Below, one piece after another: positions 36,300-44,962 of a stretch of DNA of 64,000 bases. The notes beneath the pieces are model-generated. The model did not search any database and was not told where the DNA came from. It worked only from the letters and a program-made list of their open reading frames with translations. Each line of letters opens with the position of its first letter. Within the stretch, counting starts at the first letter, position 1. Made by a program: the position numbers and the translations under genes. Source of the DNA: Muricomes sp049840515 (GTDB lineage Bacteria > Bacillota > Clostridia > Lachnospirales > Lachnospiraceae); assembly GCA_049840515.1 (NCBI GenBank), contig JASGKW010000019.1, forward strand, positions 137,936-201,935, given 5' to 3'.

Positions 36300-37310
36300 C
36301 TATGAAATATATCTTCCAACGGATAGTTTCCTTATCAGATATATACACAGAAATGATATTGCCAAAATTCCTATTGTGAGCCCCGGCACCGCAATCCACG
36401 CAGACAGATGCTCCGGCTCCACATATTTTTTATAGTTGTCAAGAAAAAGTATATGAATCAGATAAATCCCAAAAGAACATCCACACAATATATCTATCCA
36501 TTTCTTTGTTTTATCTCCCAGACGTATATCCCCTCCTCCAAGCTGCATCATCAGGCTAAAGAAAGAAACACTGCTTATGATAACCAGAGGACAGCCATAC
36601 TCCAAAAAACGCTCATAATGGTCACCAAGCCAATATGTGACTCCTGCCGTCAGTACTATATTCACTACCGTACTGCCCAGAAAAATTGCCGCAAGCGGGA
36701 ACGTCCGCCCTTTAAATTTCTCCTTGTATTTAAAAACAATATATCCCATAAAAAAATAGAACGCATACACCCGGTCTCCCAAAAGCGGCACGTCATAGTA
36801 AGGTTCTGCGTGAAGAAAGGAGGAAAAATATGTAAATACACAGACCGCTCCTCCCACCACAAGAAATGCCTTATCCATATCACTGTTCATTCCTCTGCAC
36901 ATAATCTGAAAAAATGGAAGGACAAGATAAATAGGAATTACCGCATAAAGATACCAGAGATGGGACTCTGCGGGCTCATAAAATAAGTCCTGCAGGTCAT
37001 AGGATGTACCCATGTAATAAGTGTTGAAGAGATAATAAACTGCACTCCAGACTACCAGTACAACCGAGAAGCGCAGCAGCCGCTTCCCATTTTTGCTAAG
37101 AGGCTCAGTTCTTCCCAGCAGCAAAGCACCGCTGAGCATAAAGAAGCAGGGGACACTGACTCTCGCCACAGCATCCAAAATCACTGAAAACAAATATTCT
37201 CCCCGCCCAATATCAACATATGCCCGGCAAAAATAGTTCGTGACATGTATCACAATTACCATCACAAATGAGAGAGTTCTAATAATTTCCATATTATAAT
37301 TTTTTGTCAT
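36300..37310 (-). CDS. Acyltransferase 3-family membrane protein
   Basis: A polytopic membrane protein of 336 residues with about ten hydrophobic segments. The N-terminal segment holds the family's catalytic-type His in FVMVIVIHVTNYF, with the conserved CFFMLSGALLLGR after it. Such proteins (OatA and WecH types) acetylate or acylate sugars in wall polymers or exopolysaccharides; no extracellular SGNH domain is attached here, so peptidoglycan O-acetylation is less likely. The start overlaps the 3' end of dinB by 17 bases, with GGGAGAAG upstream. The acceptor is unknown. Confidence 0.85.
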   Translation of the reverse strand: MTKNYNMEIIRTLSFVMVIVIHVTNYFCRAYVDIGRGEYLFSVILDAVARVSVPCFFMLSGALLLGRTEPLSKNGKRLLRFSVVLVVWSAVYYLFNTYYMGTSYDLQDLFYEPAESHLWYLYAVIPIYLVLPFFQIMCRGMNSDMDKAFLVVGGAVCVFTYFSSFLHAEPYYDVPLLGDRVYAFYFFMGYIVFKYKEKFKGRTFPLAAIFLGSTVVNIVLTAGVTYWLGDHYERFLEYGCPLVIISSVSFFSLMMQLGGGDIRLGDKTKKWIDILCGCSFGIYLIHILFLDNYKKYVEPEHLSAWIAVPGLTIGILAISFLCIYLIRKLSVGRYIS

Positions 37311-38544
37311 CTTCTCCCATATCCTCCTTACCCAGATTACTCTTTTCCTGCTCCATAAGGCTTGCTTTCATTACGGAATCTTTCCCATATTTTGCCCGTA
37401 TTTCATCCATCGCTCTGTTCAGTCTCTTATGCTTTTCATCCTGAACTGGCGGCAGTTCTATATCAAAAATAGAAAGTTGTACCGGAACAGACGACTCCAC
37501 CAACTTTGCTGTGCGAATCCCAAGCAGTCTCACCGGTTCTCCGTTCCACACCTCATCAAAGAGCTGGCTCGCAGCCTCATAAAGTACACTTTCATCGTCC
37601 GTCGGCTTTGTGAGCTGCTTTTGATGAGAAATGTTCTGGAAATCATAATATCTGATTTCCATGCTTACCATATACGCTTTCTGCCCCGCCTTTTTGAGCC
37701 GCTTTCCCACACTCTCTGCCAGAATCTGCAATACCGCCTTTGCCTCCTCGGCTGTCACCGCATCCTCAGACAGTGTAGTGGAGTTTCCAATCCCTTTTGC
37801 CTCCATCTCCCCTGACTGGACGGCAGCATCACTCATTCCGTTTGCAAACTCCCACAGTTTTCTTCCATGACTCTTCATATGCAGAAAAATCAAATCCGGG
37901 TCTGTCTGTGCAAGGTCTCCTATGGTGTAAATTTCCAGCTTCTTCAGTGTCTCCACGCTGGAACGCCCCGCCATGTACAATTCCCGCAGAGGAAGAGGCC
38001 ACATTTTTACTTGAATTTCCTCCGGAAAAAGTGTGTGTACCCGGTCCGGCTTTTCAAAATCTGATGCCATCTTTGCCAACAGCTTATTGGATGAAATTCC
38101 AATATTTACAGTGAAATCAAACTTTTCTTTTATCCCGTCCTTTATAATCAGTGCAGCTTCTATGGGGGAAGGGTATTTCCATGCTATCTGTGTAAAATCC
38201 ATGTAGCACTCGTCCACGCTGACCTGCTCAATCTCACGGGTAAAACTCTTTAGATAATTCATCAGCAGGGCACTTTTTTCCCTGTACATTTTATGGTCAG
38301 GAGGTACCGTGACTAAATCAGGACACTTACGAAAGGCATTCGCAACAGGTTCCCCCGTGCGAATGCCATATCTTTTGGCAGGTATAGATTTGGCAAGCAC
38401 CACCCCCCGGCGGGACTTCTGGTCACCGCCGATAATTGATGGTATTTCCCTTATATCCTGCTTTGCACCCTTTTTCAATTGTTCGACTGCTGTCCAGCTC
38501 AAATATGCGGAGTTGACATCAATATGAAAAATAATCGGCGTCAT
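37294..38544 (-). CDS. dinB: DNA polymerase IV (Y family)
   Basis: Error-prone translesion polymerase. The 416 residues show the catalytic motifs FHIDVNSAYLSW, GIRTGEPVANAF, and SVDECYMDF with the acidic pair, then the thumb helix-hairpin-helix (IYTIGDLAQ) and little-finger domains. A sliding-clamp-like sequence VQLSIFD lies near the C-terminus, a plausible beta-clamp binding motif. It is located between clpB and the acyltransferase; no LexA box was recognised. Confidence 0.94.
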   Translation of the reverse strand: MTPIIFHIDVNSAYLSWTAVEQLKKGAKQDIREIPSIIGGDQKSRRGVVLAKSIPAKRYGIRTGEPVANAFRKCPDLVTVPPDHKMYREKSALLMNYLKSFTREIEQVSVDECYMDFTQIAWKYPSPIEAALIIKDGIKEKFDFTVNIGISSNKLLAKMASDFEKPDRVHTLFPEEIQVKMWPLPLRELYMAGRSSVETLKKLEIYTIGDLAQTDPDLIFLHMKSHGRKLWEFANGMSDAAVQSGEMEAKGIGNSTTLSEDAVTAEEAKAVLQILAESVGKRLKKAGQKAYMVSMEIRYYDFQNISHQKQLTKPTDDESVLYEAASQLFDEVWNGEPVRLLGIRTAKLVESSVPVQLSIFDIELPPVQDEKHKRLNRAMDEIRAKYGKDSVMKASLMEQEKSNLGKEDMGEDDKKL

Positions 38545-38552
38545 GAAATCAG

Positions 38553-41147
38553 TTATCCTTTCACTTTCACAGTTGCTTCCAATTGTCCATGGACGACATC
38601 AATTAAAATTGTATCCTCTCTTCCTACATTTCCTGCAAGAATCAGCTTCGCCGCGAGAGTCTCTACGTTCTTCTGCAGATATCTCTTTAATGGCCTTGCG
38701 CCATACATTGGATCATATCCGCCTTCCACAATAAGTGCTCTGGCCGGTTCTGTCAGTTCGATAGAAAGCTCTTTGTCCTCAAGACGTTTATTGACATCTG
38801 CTACTAATAAATCAATAATTGCATAAATATTGTTTTTCGTCAACGGTTTAAACATAATGATTTCATCCAGACGGTTCAAAAACTCCGGTCTGAAGCGGGC
38901 ACGTAATTCACTCATAACCATGTCCTGGCTGGTTTCATCTATGGTTCCGTCCTCCCCGATACCCTCCAGCAGATAACTTGCCCCGAGGTTGGAGGTCATA
39001 ATAAGAATCGTATTTTTAAAGTCTACTGTGCGTCCCTGTGAATCTGTAATCCGGCCGTCATCCAATACCTGCAAGAGCACATTAAATACATCGGGATGTG
39101 CTTTTTCAATCTCATCAAACAATACAACAGAATATGGCTTTCTTCTGACTGCCTCTGTAAGCTGACCTCCTTCATCGTAGCCAACGTATCCCGGAGGCGC
39201 TCCAATCAGCCTTGATACAGAAAATTTCTCCATATATTCACTCATGTCGATGCGCACCATATTGTTCTCATCATCAAACAGACTTTCAGCCAACGCTTTT
39301 GCAAGCTCCGTCTTGCCTACCCCGGTAGGTCCCAAAAACAGGAAAGAACCGATGGGCTTTGACGGGTCTTTGATGCCGGCCTTGGAACGGATGATGGCTT
39401 CTGTTACCAGCTGAACGCCCTCCTCCTGGCCAATGACACGTTTGTGGAGTACCTCACCTAAGTGAAGTGTTTTACTCCGCTCACTTTCATTTAATTTTGC
39501 CACCGGAATTCCAGTCCATCTGGAAATAATTCTGGCAATCTCTTCATCTGTGACAGCCTCGTGCACCAGAGACATCTCTTTTTGTCTTAATTTATCTTCC
39601 TCCTCTTCCAACTGTTTCTGTAATTGGGGAAGACGGCCATATTGCAGCTCTGCAGCCTTGTTCAAATCATATTCTCTCTGGGCCTTTTGTATCTCTTTAT
39701 TTACCTGCTCAATTTCTTCTCTAACTTTCTGCACTCTTTCCACAGAGGCTTTTTCGTTATCCCACTGTGCCTTTTTGCCGGAATACTCTTCATGCAGTTC
39801 TGCAAGCTCCTCCTGCAAATGTTCCAGTCTTTCCCTGCTCAGCCGGTCTTCTTCTTTTTTTAACGCTTCCTCTTCAATTTCCAGCTGCATAATGCGCCGG
39901 CGCAGTTCATCCAGCTTCTCGTGGGCATAGAATCCAGCTCTTGTCTTAATCAGGGCACATGCCTCATCCACAAGGTCAATTGCCTTGTCCGGCAGAAATC
40001 TATCAGAAATGTAGCGGTTGGAAAGTGTAGCCGCTGCGACCAGCGCACTGTCTGTAATCTTAACACCATGAAACACCTCATACCGCTCTTTGAGACCTCT
40101 CAGAATGGAAATGGTATCCTCCACTGTAGGTTCTTCCACCATAACCGGCTGGAACCGTCGTTCAAGGGCTGCATCTTTCTCGATGTACTGGCGGTATTCA
40201 TCCAGGGTTGTGGCACCGATACAGTGCAGCTCTCCTCTTGCCAGCATAGGCTTTAACATATTGCCCGCATCCATGGCACCGTCCGTTTTGCCTGCGCCCA
40301 CGATTGTGTGCAATTCATCAATAAACAGAATAATCTTGCCATCGCTGTTTTTCACTTCTTCAAGGACAGCTTTCAGACGCTCCTCAAACTCTCCCCGATA
40401 CTTCGCACCTGCAACCAGTGCCCCCATATCCAGGGAAAAAATAGTCTTATCTTTCAGACCTTCCGGGACATCTCCTCTTACAATACGCTGAGCCAGCCCC
40501 TCTACTACTGCTGTTTTACCTACACCAGGCTCACCGATGAGCACTGGATTGTTTTTTGTTTTCCTGGAAAGAATTCTGACCACATTTCTGATTTCTTCAT
40601 CCCTGCCAATGACCGGATCAAGTTTCTGGTCTCTGGCGCGCTCCACCAAATCCTGTCCATACTTATTCAATGTATCATAAGTAGCTTCCGGATTGTCGCT
40701 GGTCACTCTCTGGTTCCCCCGGACTGTTGACAATGCCTGCAAAAAGTTGTTCCGGTTAATGCCAAATTCCTTGTACAATCCTTTCAGTTCCCGGCTTGCA
40801 TACTTCAAAAGAGACAGAAAGAGATGCTCCACAGAGACATATTCGTCCCCCATCTGCTTTGCCTCATCCTCGGCGTGAATCAGCACATTGTTCAAGTCCT
40901 GTCCCACAAACACCTGTCCGCCCTGTACCTTAGGACGTCTGGAAAGCGTTTCCTCCACACGGTTCACAAACAATGTTCCCTGAATATTCATTTTCTCAAG
41001 CAATTTCAAAATCAAACTATCATCCTGGGTCACAAGGGCATACAACAAATGCTCCTGCGCAATCTCCTGATTTCCGTAGTCATAAGCAATTTTCTCACAT
41101 CCCTGCACTGCCTGGATTGAATTCTGTGTAAACTTATTTATATTCAT
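38553..41147 (-). CDS. clpB: Disaggregase chaperone ClpB
   Basis: Hexameric AAA+ unfoldase that works with DnaK to rescue aggregated proteins. The order is: N-terminal Clp repeat domain (1-145), nucleotide-binding domain 1 (Walker A GEPGVGKTAVVEG), the long coiled-coil middle domain (about 405-525, EEEALKKEEDRLSRERLE), and nucleotide-binding domain 2 (GPTGVGKTELAKAL, sensor region NRLDEI). Length 864 is typical; the middle domain separates it from ClpC or ClpA. The promoter carries a CIRCE element, so HrcA control is expected. Confidence 0.97.
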   Translation of the reverse strand: MNINKFTQNSIQAVQGCEKIAYDYGNQEIAQEHLLYALVTQDDSLILKLLEKMNIQGTLFVNRVEETLSRRPKVQGGQVFVGQDLNNVLIHAEDEAKQMGDEYVSVEHLFLSLLKYASRELKGLYKEFGINRNNFLQALSTVRGNQRVTSDNPEATYDTLNKYGQDLVERARDQKLDPVIGRDEEIRNVVRILSRKTKNNPVLIGEPGVGKTAVVEGLAQRIVRGDVPEGLKDKTIFSLDMGALVAGAKYRGEFEERLKAVLEEVKNSDGKIILFIDELHTIVGAGKTDGAMDAGNMLKPMLARGELHCIGATTLDEYRQYIEKDAALERRFQPVMVEEPTVEDTISILRGLKERYEVFHGVKITDSALVAAATLSNRYISDRFLPDKAIDLVDEACALIKTRAGFYAHEKLDELRRRIMQLEIEEEALKKEEDRLSRERLEHLQEELAELHEEYSGKKAQWDNEKASVERVQKVREEIEQVNKEIQKAQREYDLNKAAELQYGRLPQLQKQLEEEEDKLRQKEMSLVHEAVTDEEIARIISRWTGIPVAKLNESERSKTLHLGEVLHKRVIGQEEGVQLVTEAIIRSKAGIKDPSKPIGSFLFLGPTGVGKTELAKALAESLFDDENNMVRIDMSEYMEKFSVSRLIGAPPGYVGYDEGGQLTEAVRRKPYSVVLFDEIEKAHPDVFNVLLQVLDDGRITDSQGRTVDFKNTILIMTSNLGASYLLEGIGEDGTIDETSQDMVMSELRARFRPEFLNRLDEIIMFKPLTKNNIYAIIDLLVADVNKRLEDKELSIELTEPARALIVEGGYDPMYGARPLKRYLQKNVETLAAKLILAGNVGREDTILIDVVHGQLEATVKVKG

Positions 41148-41197
41148 AAAAAGACCCCCTTTGTCGTTTTCATGCTAGTTGTTCTATTAACAATATA

Positions 41198-41240
41198 ACA
41201 TTACCACTTTCCGTTAGCACTGTCAAGGCGAGAGTGCTAA
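41198..41240 (-). promoter_or_regulatory. CIRCE operator overlapping the clpB promoter
   Basis: On the minus strand TTAGCACTC, nine bases, CAGTGCTAA (41240-41214): the CIRCE palindrome with one mismatch. The promoter TTGACA (41226-41221), 17 bases, TAATGT (41203-41198) has its -35 inside the operator, so bound HrcA would block polymerase. The start codon is 51 bases further on. Confidence 0.9.
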
Positions 41241-41255
41241 TTTTTTTAGTTTTTA

Positions 41256-41321
41256 GTAACAGCTCTGCCATGCGCAGACATTTAAATAGAATCTATGCGA
41301 GCTGTATGGCTGAACTGTTAC
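41256..41321. repeat. Dispersed palindromic repeat, copy 3 (longest)
   Basis: A 66-base element: GTAACAGCTCTGCCA at one end and TGGCTGAACTGTTAC at the other (13 of 15 pairs), with the core TGCGCAGACATTTAAATAGAAT also present in copy 1. It lies downstream of the DUF1801 gene, next to the clpB promoter. Confidence 0.8.
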
Positions 41322-41407
41322 AGTTCTTAATTAGCGTTTCAACAACAATTGAGATAGTGCCGCCCTCCCGAAACTCTGTGTCTCAAAGAAATTCGCGGCC
41401 GTTTGGC

Positions 41408-41782
41408 TTATTTTTTTGTATTCTCATAAATACGAAACTGCACCATTTCTCTCACCAAATCGTAAGGTATCTCCTTATTATAAGGAAACTGTACTGCCCC
41501 TTTTGAGCTTTTGTAATCTGCCAATTGAGGGGCAAAAGCTTCCACAGCACTGGGGCCAGGGTAAAAGCCAATGTGATGTTTCTGCGCTGCAAAATGAACA
41601 AGGTTTTTATTGAGCACAAATGTCATCATCCCCCATGAGATTTTTTCCGTATTCTCGGGTGAACATTCAAGGACAAGATTTCTCAACTTTGTCAATCGCT
41701 CATGAATCTCCCCGTCATATTGACCAATGTATGCTTGTATCGTAGTTATTTTAGGTTCCTCATCTTTCTTGTCACTCTTCAT
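41408..41782 (-). CDS. DUF1801/YdhG-type small protein
   Basis: A 124-residue cytosolic protein with the fold and key stretches of the DUF1801 family (iron-chaperone-like, frataxin-like): TIQAYIGQYDGEIHERLTKLRNLV, EKISWGMMTF, HIGFYPGPSAVEAF, and KGAVQFPYNKEIPYDLV. True function is uncertain; members have been linked to iron handling on weak evidence. The ATG at 41782 has AGGAGGG upstream and overlaps the stop of the VOC gene by four bases, so the two are translationally coupled. Confidence 0.8.
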   Translation of the reverse strand: MKSDKKDEEPKITTIQAYIGQYDGEIHERLTKLRNLVLECSPENTEKISWGMMTFVLNKNLVHFAAQKHHIGFYPGPSAVEAFAPQLADYKSSKGAVQFPYNKEIPYDLVREMVQFRIYENTKK

Positions 41783-42219
41783 ATCTTGCCCTCCTGCTGA
41801 TTCTCCCACAACCGTACCCGCTCCTCAAAGCTGACCTCCCGATGAACCTGGTGCAGCATCCATACATAGCCAAAAGTGTCTGTGAATATAGCATTGCTAA
41901 CCCCATGGCTCTCTATTTGAGTAATTGGCTGAATCTCCGAACATCCCGCCTGCAAGGCAGCGTTATATACTTTTTCAATATTGGGAACTATTACATTAAA
42001 CCAGAATGACTGCGGCATTTCTGGCTTGGGTGCTATTAACCCAAATTCAGGATTTTCATCCAGCATATGAAACCGCACCCCATAAATACAAAATACCACC
42101 TCATTCTGCCCCCGGGGAAAGCTGGTAACCTCTATGCGCTCCACCTCAAAAATCCGCTCATACAATTCCAAGGCCGCAAGACTATCCTTTACAATAAAAT
42201 CAATTTCTACACCTGTCAT
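41779..42219 (-). CDS. VOC-superfamily (glyoxalase-like) protein
   Basis: A 146-residue protein made of two beta-alpha-beta-beta-beta modules. It begins EIDFIVKDSLAALELYERIFEV, typical of PhnB/3-demethylubiquinone-like members, and ends with GYVWMLHQVHREVS. Metal ligands are less obvious than in true glyoxalase I. It may bind or modify a small molecule; the substrate cannot be told. It forms a two-gene unit with the DUF1801 gene. Confidence 0.8.
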   Translation of the reverse strand: MTGVEIDFIVKDSLAALELYERIFEVERIEVTSFPRGQNEVVFCIYGVRFHMLDENPEFGLIAPKPEMPQSFWFNVIVPNIEKVYNAALQAGCSEIQPITQIESHGVSNAIFTDTFGYVWMLHQVHREVSFEERVRLWENQQEGKI

Positions 42220-42262
42220 TTTAGTCCCTCCATTATTTCCTTTCTGGTTATAAAAACCAGAA

Positions 42263-43376
42263 TTACGTGTTTTCCTTGATTTCCTCCAACAGTTTCAGCT
42301 TTCTCTTCAGCTCCTCTATTTCACTTTCTTTCTCGTGTATTTTGCTTTCCCTCTCCTGTATTTCACTTTCCTTTTCCTGTATTTTACTCTCTTTTTCTTG
42401 TATTTTCATACCTATTTTCTGTAACTCAATATCCTTTTTCTGCAATTCTATGTCTAGTTCCTGCAATTGTCTTTTCTGCTCCTCCAGTTTTTTCTCCTGC
42501 TCTTCAATCATATACTGAACTGTATTTCTGTCCAGTTCCCGCAACTCTTTTGAGAACATACCCATCACCCTTTCCACACTCAGACACATTTGATACACGT
42601 CCTCATACATCTCCTTGAATTCCGGGTATTTTTCTATTAATTCCATCATCTTTTCCGGTTCATCAAAGCTGATAAATGTGAGCCATGCATCCAGTTCATT
42701 TTCTATGATTTTATTGTGCGTGTTCTCCTTGAAAATGTCAAGTGGGATGAGGATATACTCCTTGCAACGTATTTATCTCAAGTCCTGTATCAAATATCTG
42801 TCTCCCCCTGTGTACATATTGATTTTTTACAGCACAAAACTCTTCTGTACTCTTTTCAAACAAGACAATGGTATAGACCGTTTTTATGTCCCTATATGTA
42901 AATTTGTCCTTTCTTCTGGCTCTCACTCTTTTATATTGCCTCAATAACAAATCCGCTGAGTAGCAGGCCATCCGCTCACCGGGAAATGCATACCCGATTT
43001 TTTGTATTTCTATATTTCCCAGGCTTCCGTCCTCCAGCTCCACCACAATATCGGTAATCAGCAGAGTGCACTCATCCGCTATCCGGACGGAATCATTGGG
43101 CAGTATCTGGGCAATTTTTACTTTCTTCTCTAAGATTAAGGAGAGTAACCTCTCAATTCGTTGGGGATGATATTCCGGGCTGAATATCTCCTTGAAAAAG
43201 CTGTCATAAAGGATTTTTACTCCCTTTGCCCCTGTACAGAAATTTAAAAATTCTTCCTGCCTCTCCTCGCTCCATTCTTCAAACACTGCCAATAACTCTC
43301 CGCGTCGTTCAATCTCTTCCAGCACCTCCTTCCGTGTCCGAATCATCGGAAAATAATCCTGTAACCTTTTTGCCAT
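42263..43376 (-). CDS. Rpn-family PD-(D/E)XK nuclease with coiled-coil tail, split by a frameshift
   Basis: A member of the recombination-promoting nuclease/putative transposase group. The nuclease half shows ILYDSFFKEIFSPEYHPQRIERLL, the Asp of ADECTLLITDIVVEL, and GNIEIQKIGYAFPGERMACYSA (the E-X-Q/K part of the active site). The C-terminal half is a long coiled coil with seven-residue units such as QEKESKI repeated about five times. One extra base at 42760-42761 breaks the frame; removing it restores TLQEYILIPLDIFKEN and yields 370 residues. AAAGGAG fits the ATG at 43376 rather than the earlier ones. Confidence 0.8.
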
Positions 43377-43595
43377 AGGCATACTCCTTTCACAATACAC
43401 GTGCCCCAAACATTAAAAGTTATGGAGACCTCAATTATAAAGTTGTCTTTCATTCACGGGTTTGTGCTTCGATATGGAAGCGCCGAGATGAGTCGCTGCG
43501 GCTTTGAATGTGGCATGAACGCCCGCCGCCTGATAAAATAAATATACAGCTTGACCACAGAGCAATTTCTCTGCGGATAAACTGTGATTGAAATT

Positions 43596-43624
43596 ACAAT
43601 AGCACAATTTCCTTGTCTTGACAA
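43596..43624 (-). promoter_or_regulatory. Promoter and long leader of the Rpn gene
   Basis: Minus strand: TTGTCA (43624-43619), 17 bases, TATTGT (43601-43596). This leaves a leader of about 210 bases before the start at 43376, containing a CCGCAGAG/CTCTGTGG hairpin (43555-43576). Otherwise I see nothing gene-like in 43377-43708; two 73-74 codon open frames there have no credible ribosome binding site. Confidence 0.5.
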
Positions 43625-43708
43625 ACTGGAATATTTCACAAAAATATGCCATAACAGAATTGTTGAAACTAAGTTCATTCTGCTATGACATACCTTGGTT
43701 TGTTCTTT

Positions 43709-44908
43709 CTATTTTGTGTAAATTAATTCTCCGCTCATGTAGACATCAACGATTTGCTTCAGAGCTTTGATGTCTTTTGCCACATTTCCTTTTACTACAA
43801 TCATGTCGGCTTCCAGTCCTTGTTTTAACTGCCCCATCACATTTTCCATGCCCAGTACTTTTGCTGAATTGGATGTAGCCGTCTGAATCGCCTGAATCGG
43901 CGTGATTCCGTATTCCACCATCAATTCCAGTTCACGGTTGATTGGAAGGGGAGGTGCATTGTACAGTACCATGTCACTTCCTGCACATACTGTGACACCT
44001 GTATCATAGAACTTTTTAAAGTTATCTTTATATGCATGATAAGCGGGCTCAAAAAAGGCGATATCTTTCATCGCTTTCGCCGCAATCCGGTCTCCGCTGT
44101 CAAAGCCTGCTGCCAGCTTCTCTTTGCAGAATTCATAGAGCACTGTATATGCTGTCATGGTAGGCACCCAGGCCTGCCCATTCGCTGCCATTTGCTTTAC
44201 CTGCTCATAAGTGAGAAATGTTCCGTGCTCAATGGTATCAAATCCTGCATCTATCGCCATTTGAAGAGCCGGCTGGAGTCCTGCATGTACCGCACATTTT
44301 ACGCCCACACGGTGTGACTCATGGACTGCGGCATTTAATTCTTCCTGCGTAAATTCCGGGATACTCTCTCTGTTGCTTGTCAGTATTTTCACCCAGTCCG
44401 CGCCATCCCTAAGCTGTTTCCTGATTTCCTTGCGGATTTCCCACTCTCCGTCTACTTCTTTGATTCCATCGTCATGTCCATGTCCTCCGGTCATGCACAT
44501 GCCCATATCTGTGTGGATAATCCTGGGCACTTTCACATATCCTTTTTCCCCCGCCAGGCGGAGCTGGCTTGCACAAATTGTGGGGGCAGGTACATCCCGC
44601 ACAGTTGTAATTCCAAGACTCAGAGCAATCTCCGCCTGCTTTTGTGCATAGTAGGCAATCATAAAGTCGTCGAAATTATACTGGTCCGGCTGGCTGTAAT
44701 AATACCCCAAATGTACATGCATATCGCAAAGCCCCGGCAGAAGTGTCGCATCACCATAATCCTTCACTTCCTCCTCAGGATATTTAGCTGTCATCTCACC
44801 TCTTGCTCCCACATCCTGAATTTTCCCTGATGTATTTATAACTACTGCTGCGTCTTCAAGACATGTCTCTCCGTCCCCTGTAATCAAATGTTTTCCGCAA
44901 TAAATCAT
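43709..44908 (-). CDS. Amidohydrolase-family metal-dependent hydrolase
   Basis: A 399-residue cytosolic TIM-barrel hydrolase of the imidazolonepropionase-like/Xaa-Pro dipeptidase branch. The entry motif is GLCDMHVHLGYYY (HXH), with later metal ligands in KCAVHAGL and DTIEHGTF and the catalytic Asp in CAGSDMVL. The small N- and C-terminal beta domains frame the barrel. Substrates in this branch include cyclic amides and prolyl dipeptides; the actual one is unknown. It is a separate gene between the Rpn leader and DUF4317. Confidence 0.88.
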   Translation of the reverse strand: MIYCGKHLITGDGETCLEDAAVVINTSGKIQDVGARGEMTAKYPEEEVKDYGDATLLPGLCDMHVHLGYYYSQPDQYNFDDFMIAYYAQKQAEIALSLGITTVRDVPAPTICASQLRLAGEKGYVKVPRIIHTDMGMCMTGGHGHDDGIKEVDGEWEIRKEIRKQLRDGADWVKILTSNRESIPEFTQEELNAAVHESHRVGVKCAVHAGLQPALQMAIDAGFDTIEHGTFLTYEQVKQMAANGQAWVPTMTAYTVLYEFCKEKLAAGFDSGDRIAAKAMKDIAFFEPAYHAYKDNFKKFYDTGVTVCAGSDMVLYNAPPLPINRELELMVEYGITPIQAIQTATSNSAKVLGMENVMGQLKQGLEADMIVVKGNVAKDIKALKQIVDVYMSGELIYTK

Positions 44909-44962
44909 TCAGATACCAACCTTTCCCATCACCAAAACCATTAAAGTCTGAAACGCTCTGTT

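Noticed and set aside
41334..41407. A further gene or RNA between the clpB promoter and the DUF1801 gene
   Set aside because: Short and without open frame, hairpin or promoter.
42263..43376. Insertion sequence, because Rpn proteins are often labelled as transposases
   Set aside because: No terminal inverted repeats or target-site duplication were seen around the gene.
43431..43678. Two overlapping open frames of 73-74 codons upstream of the Rpn gene
   Set aside because: No convincing ribosome binding site and no recognisable domain, and the region holds the promoter and leader of the Rpn gene. They could be remnants of a repeated sequence, but this cannot be shown here.
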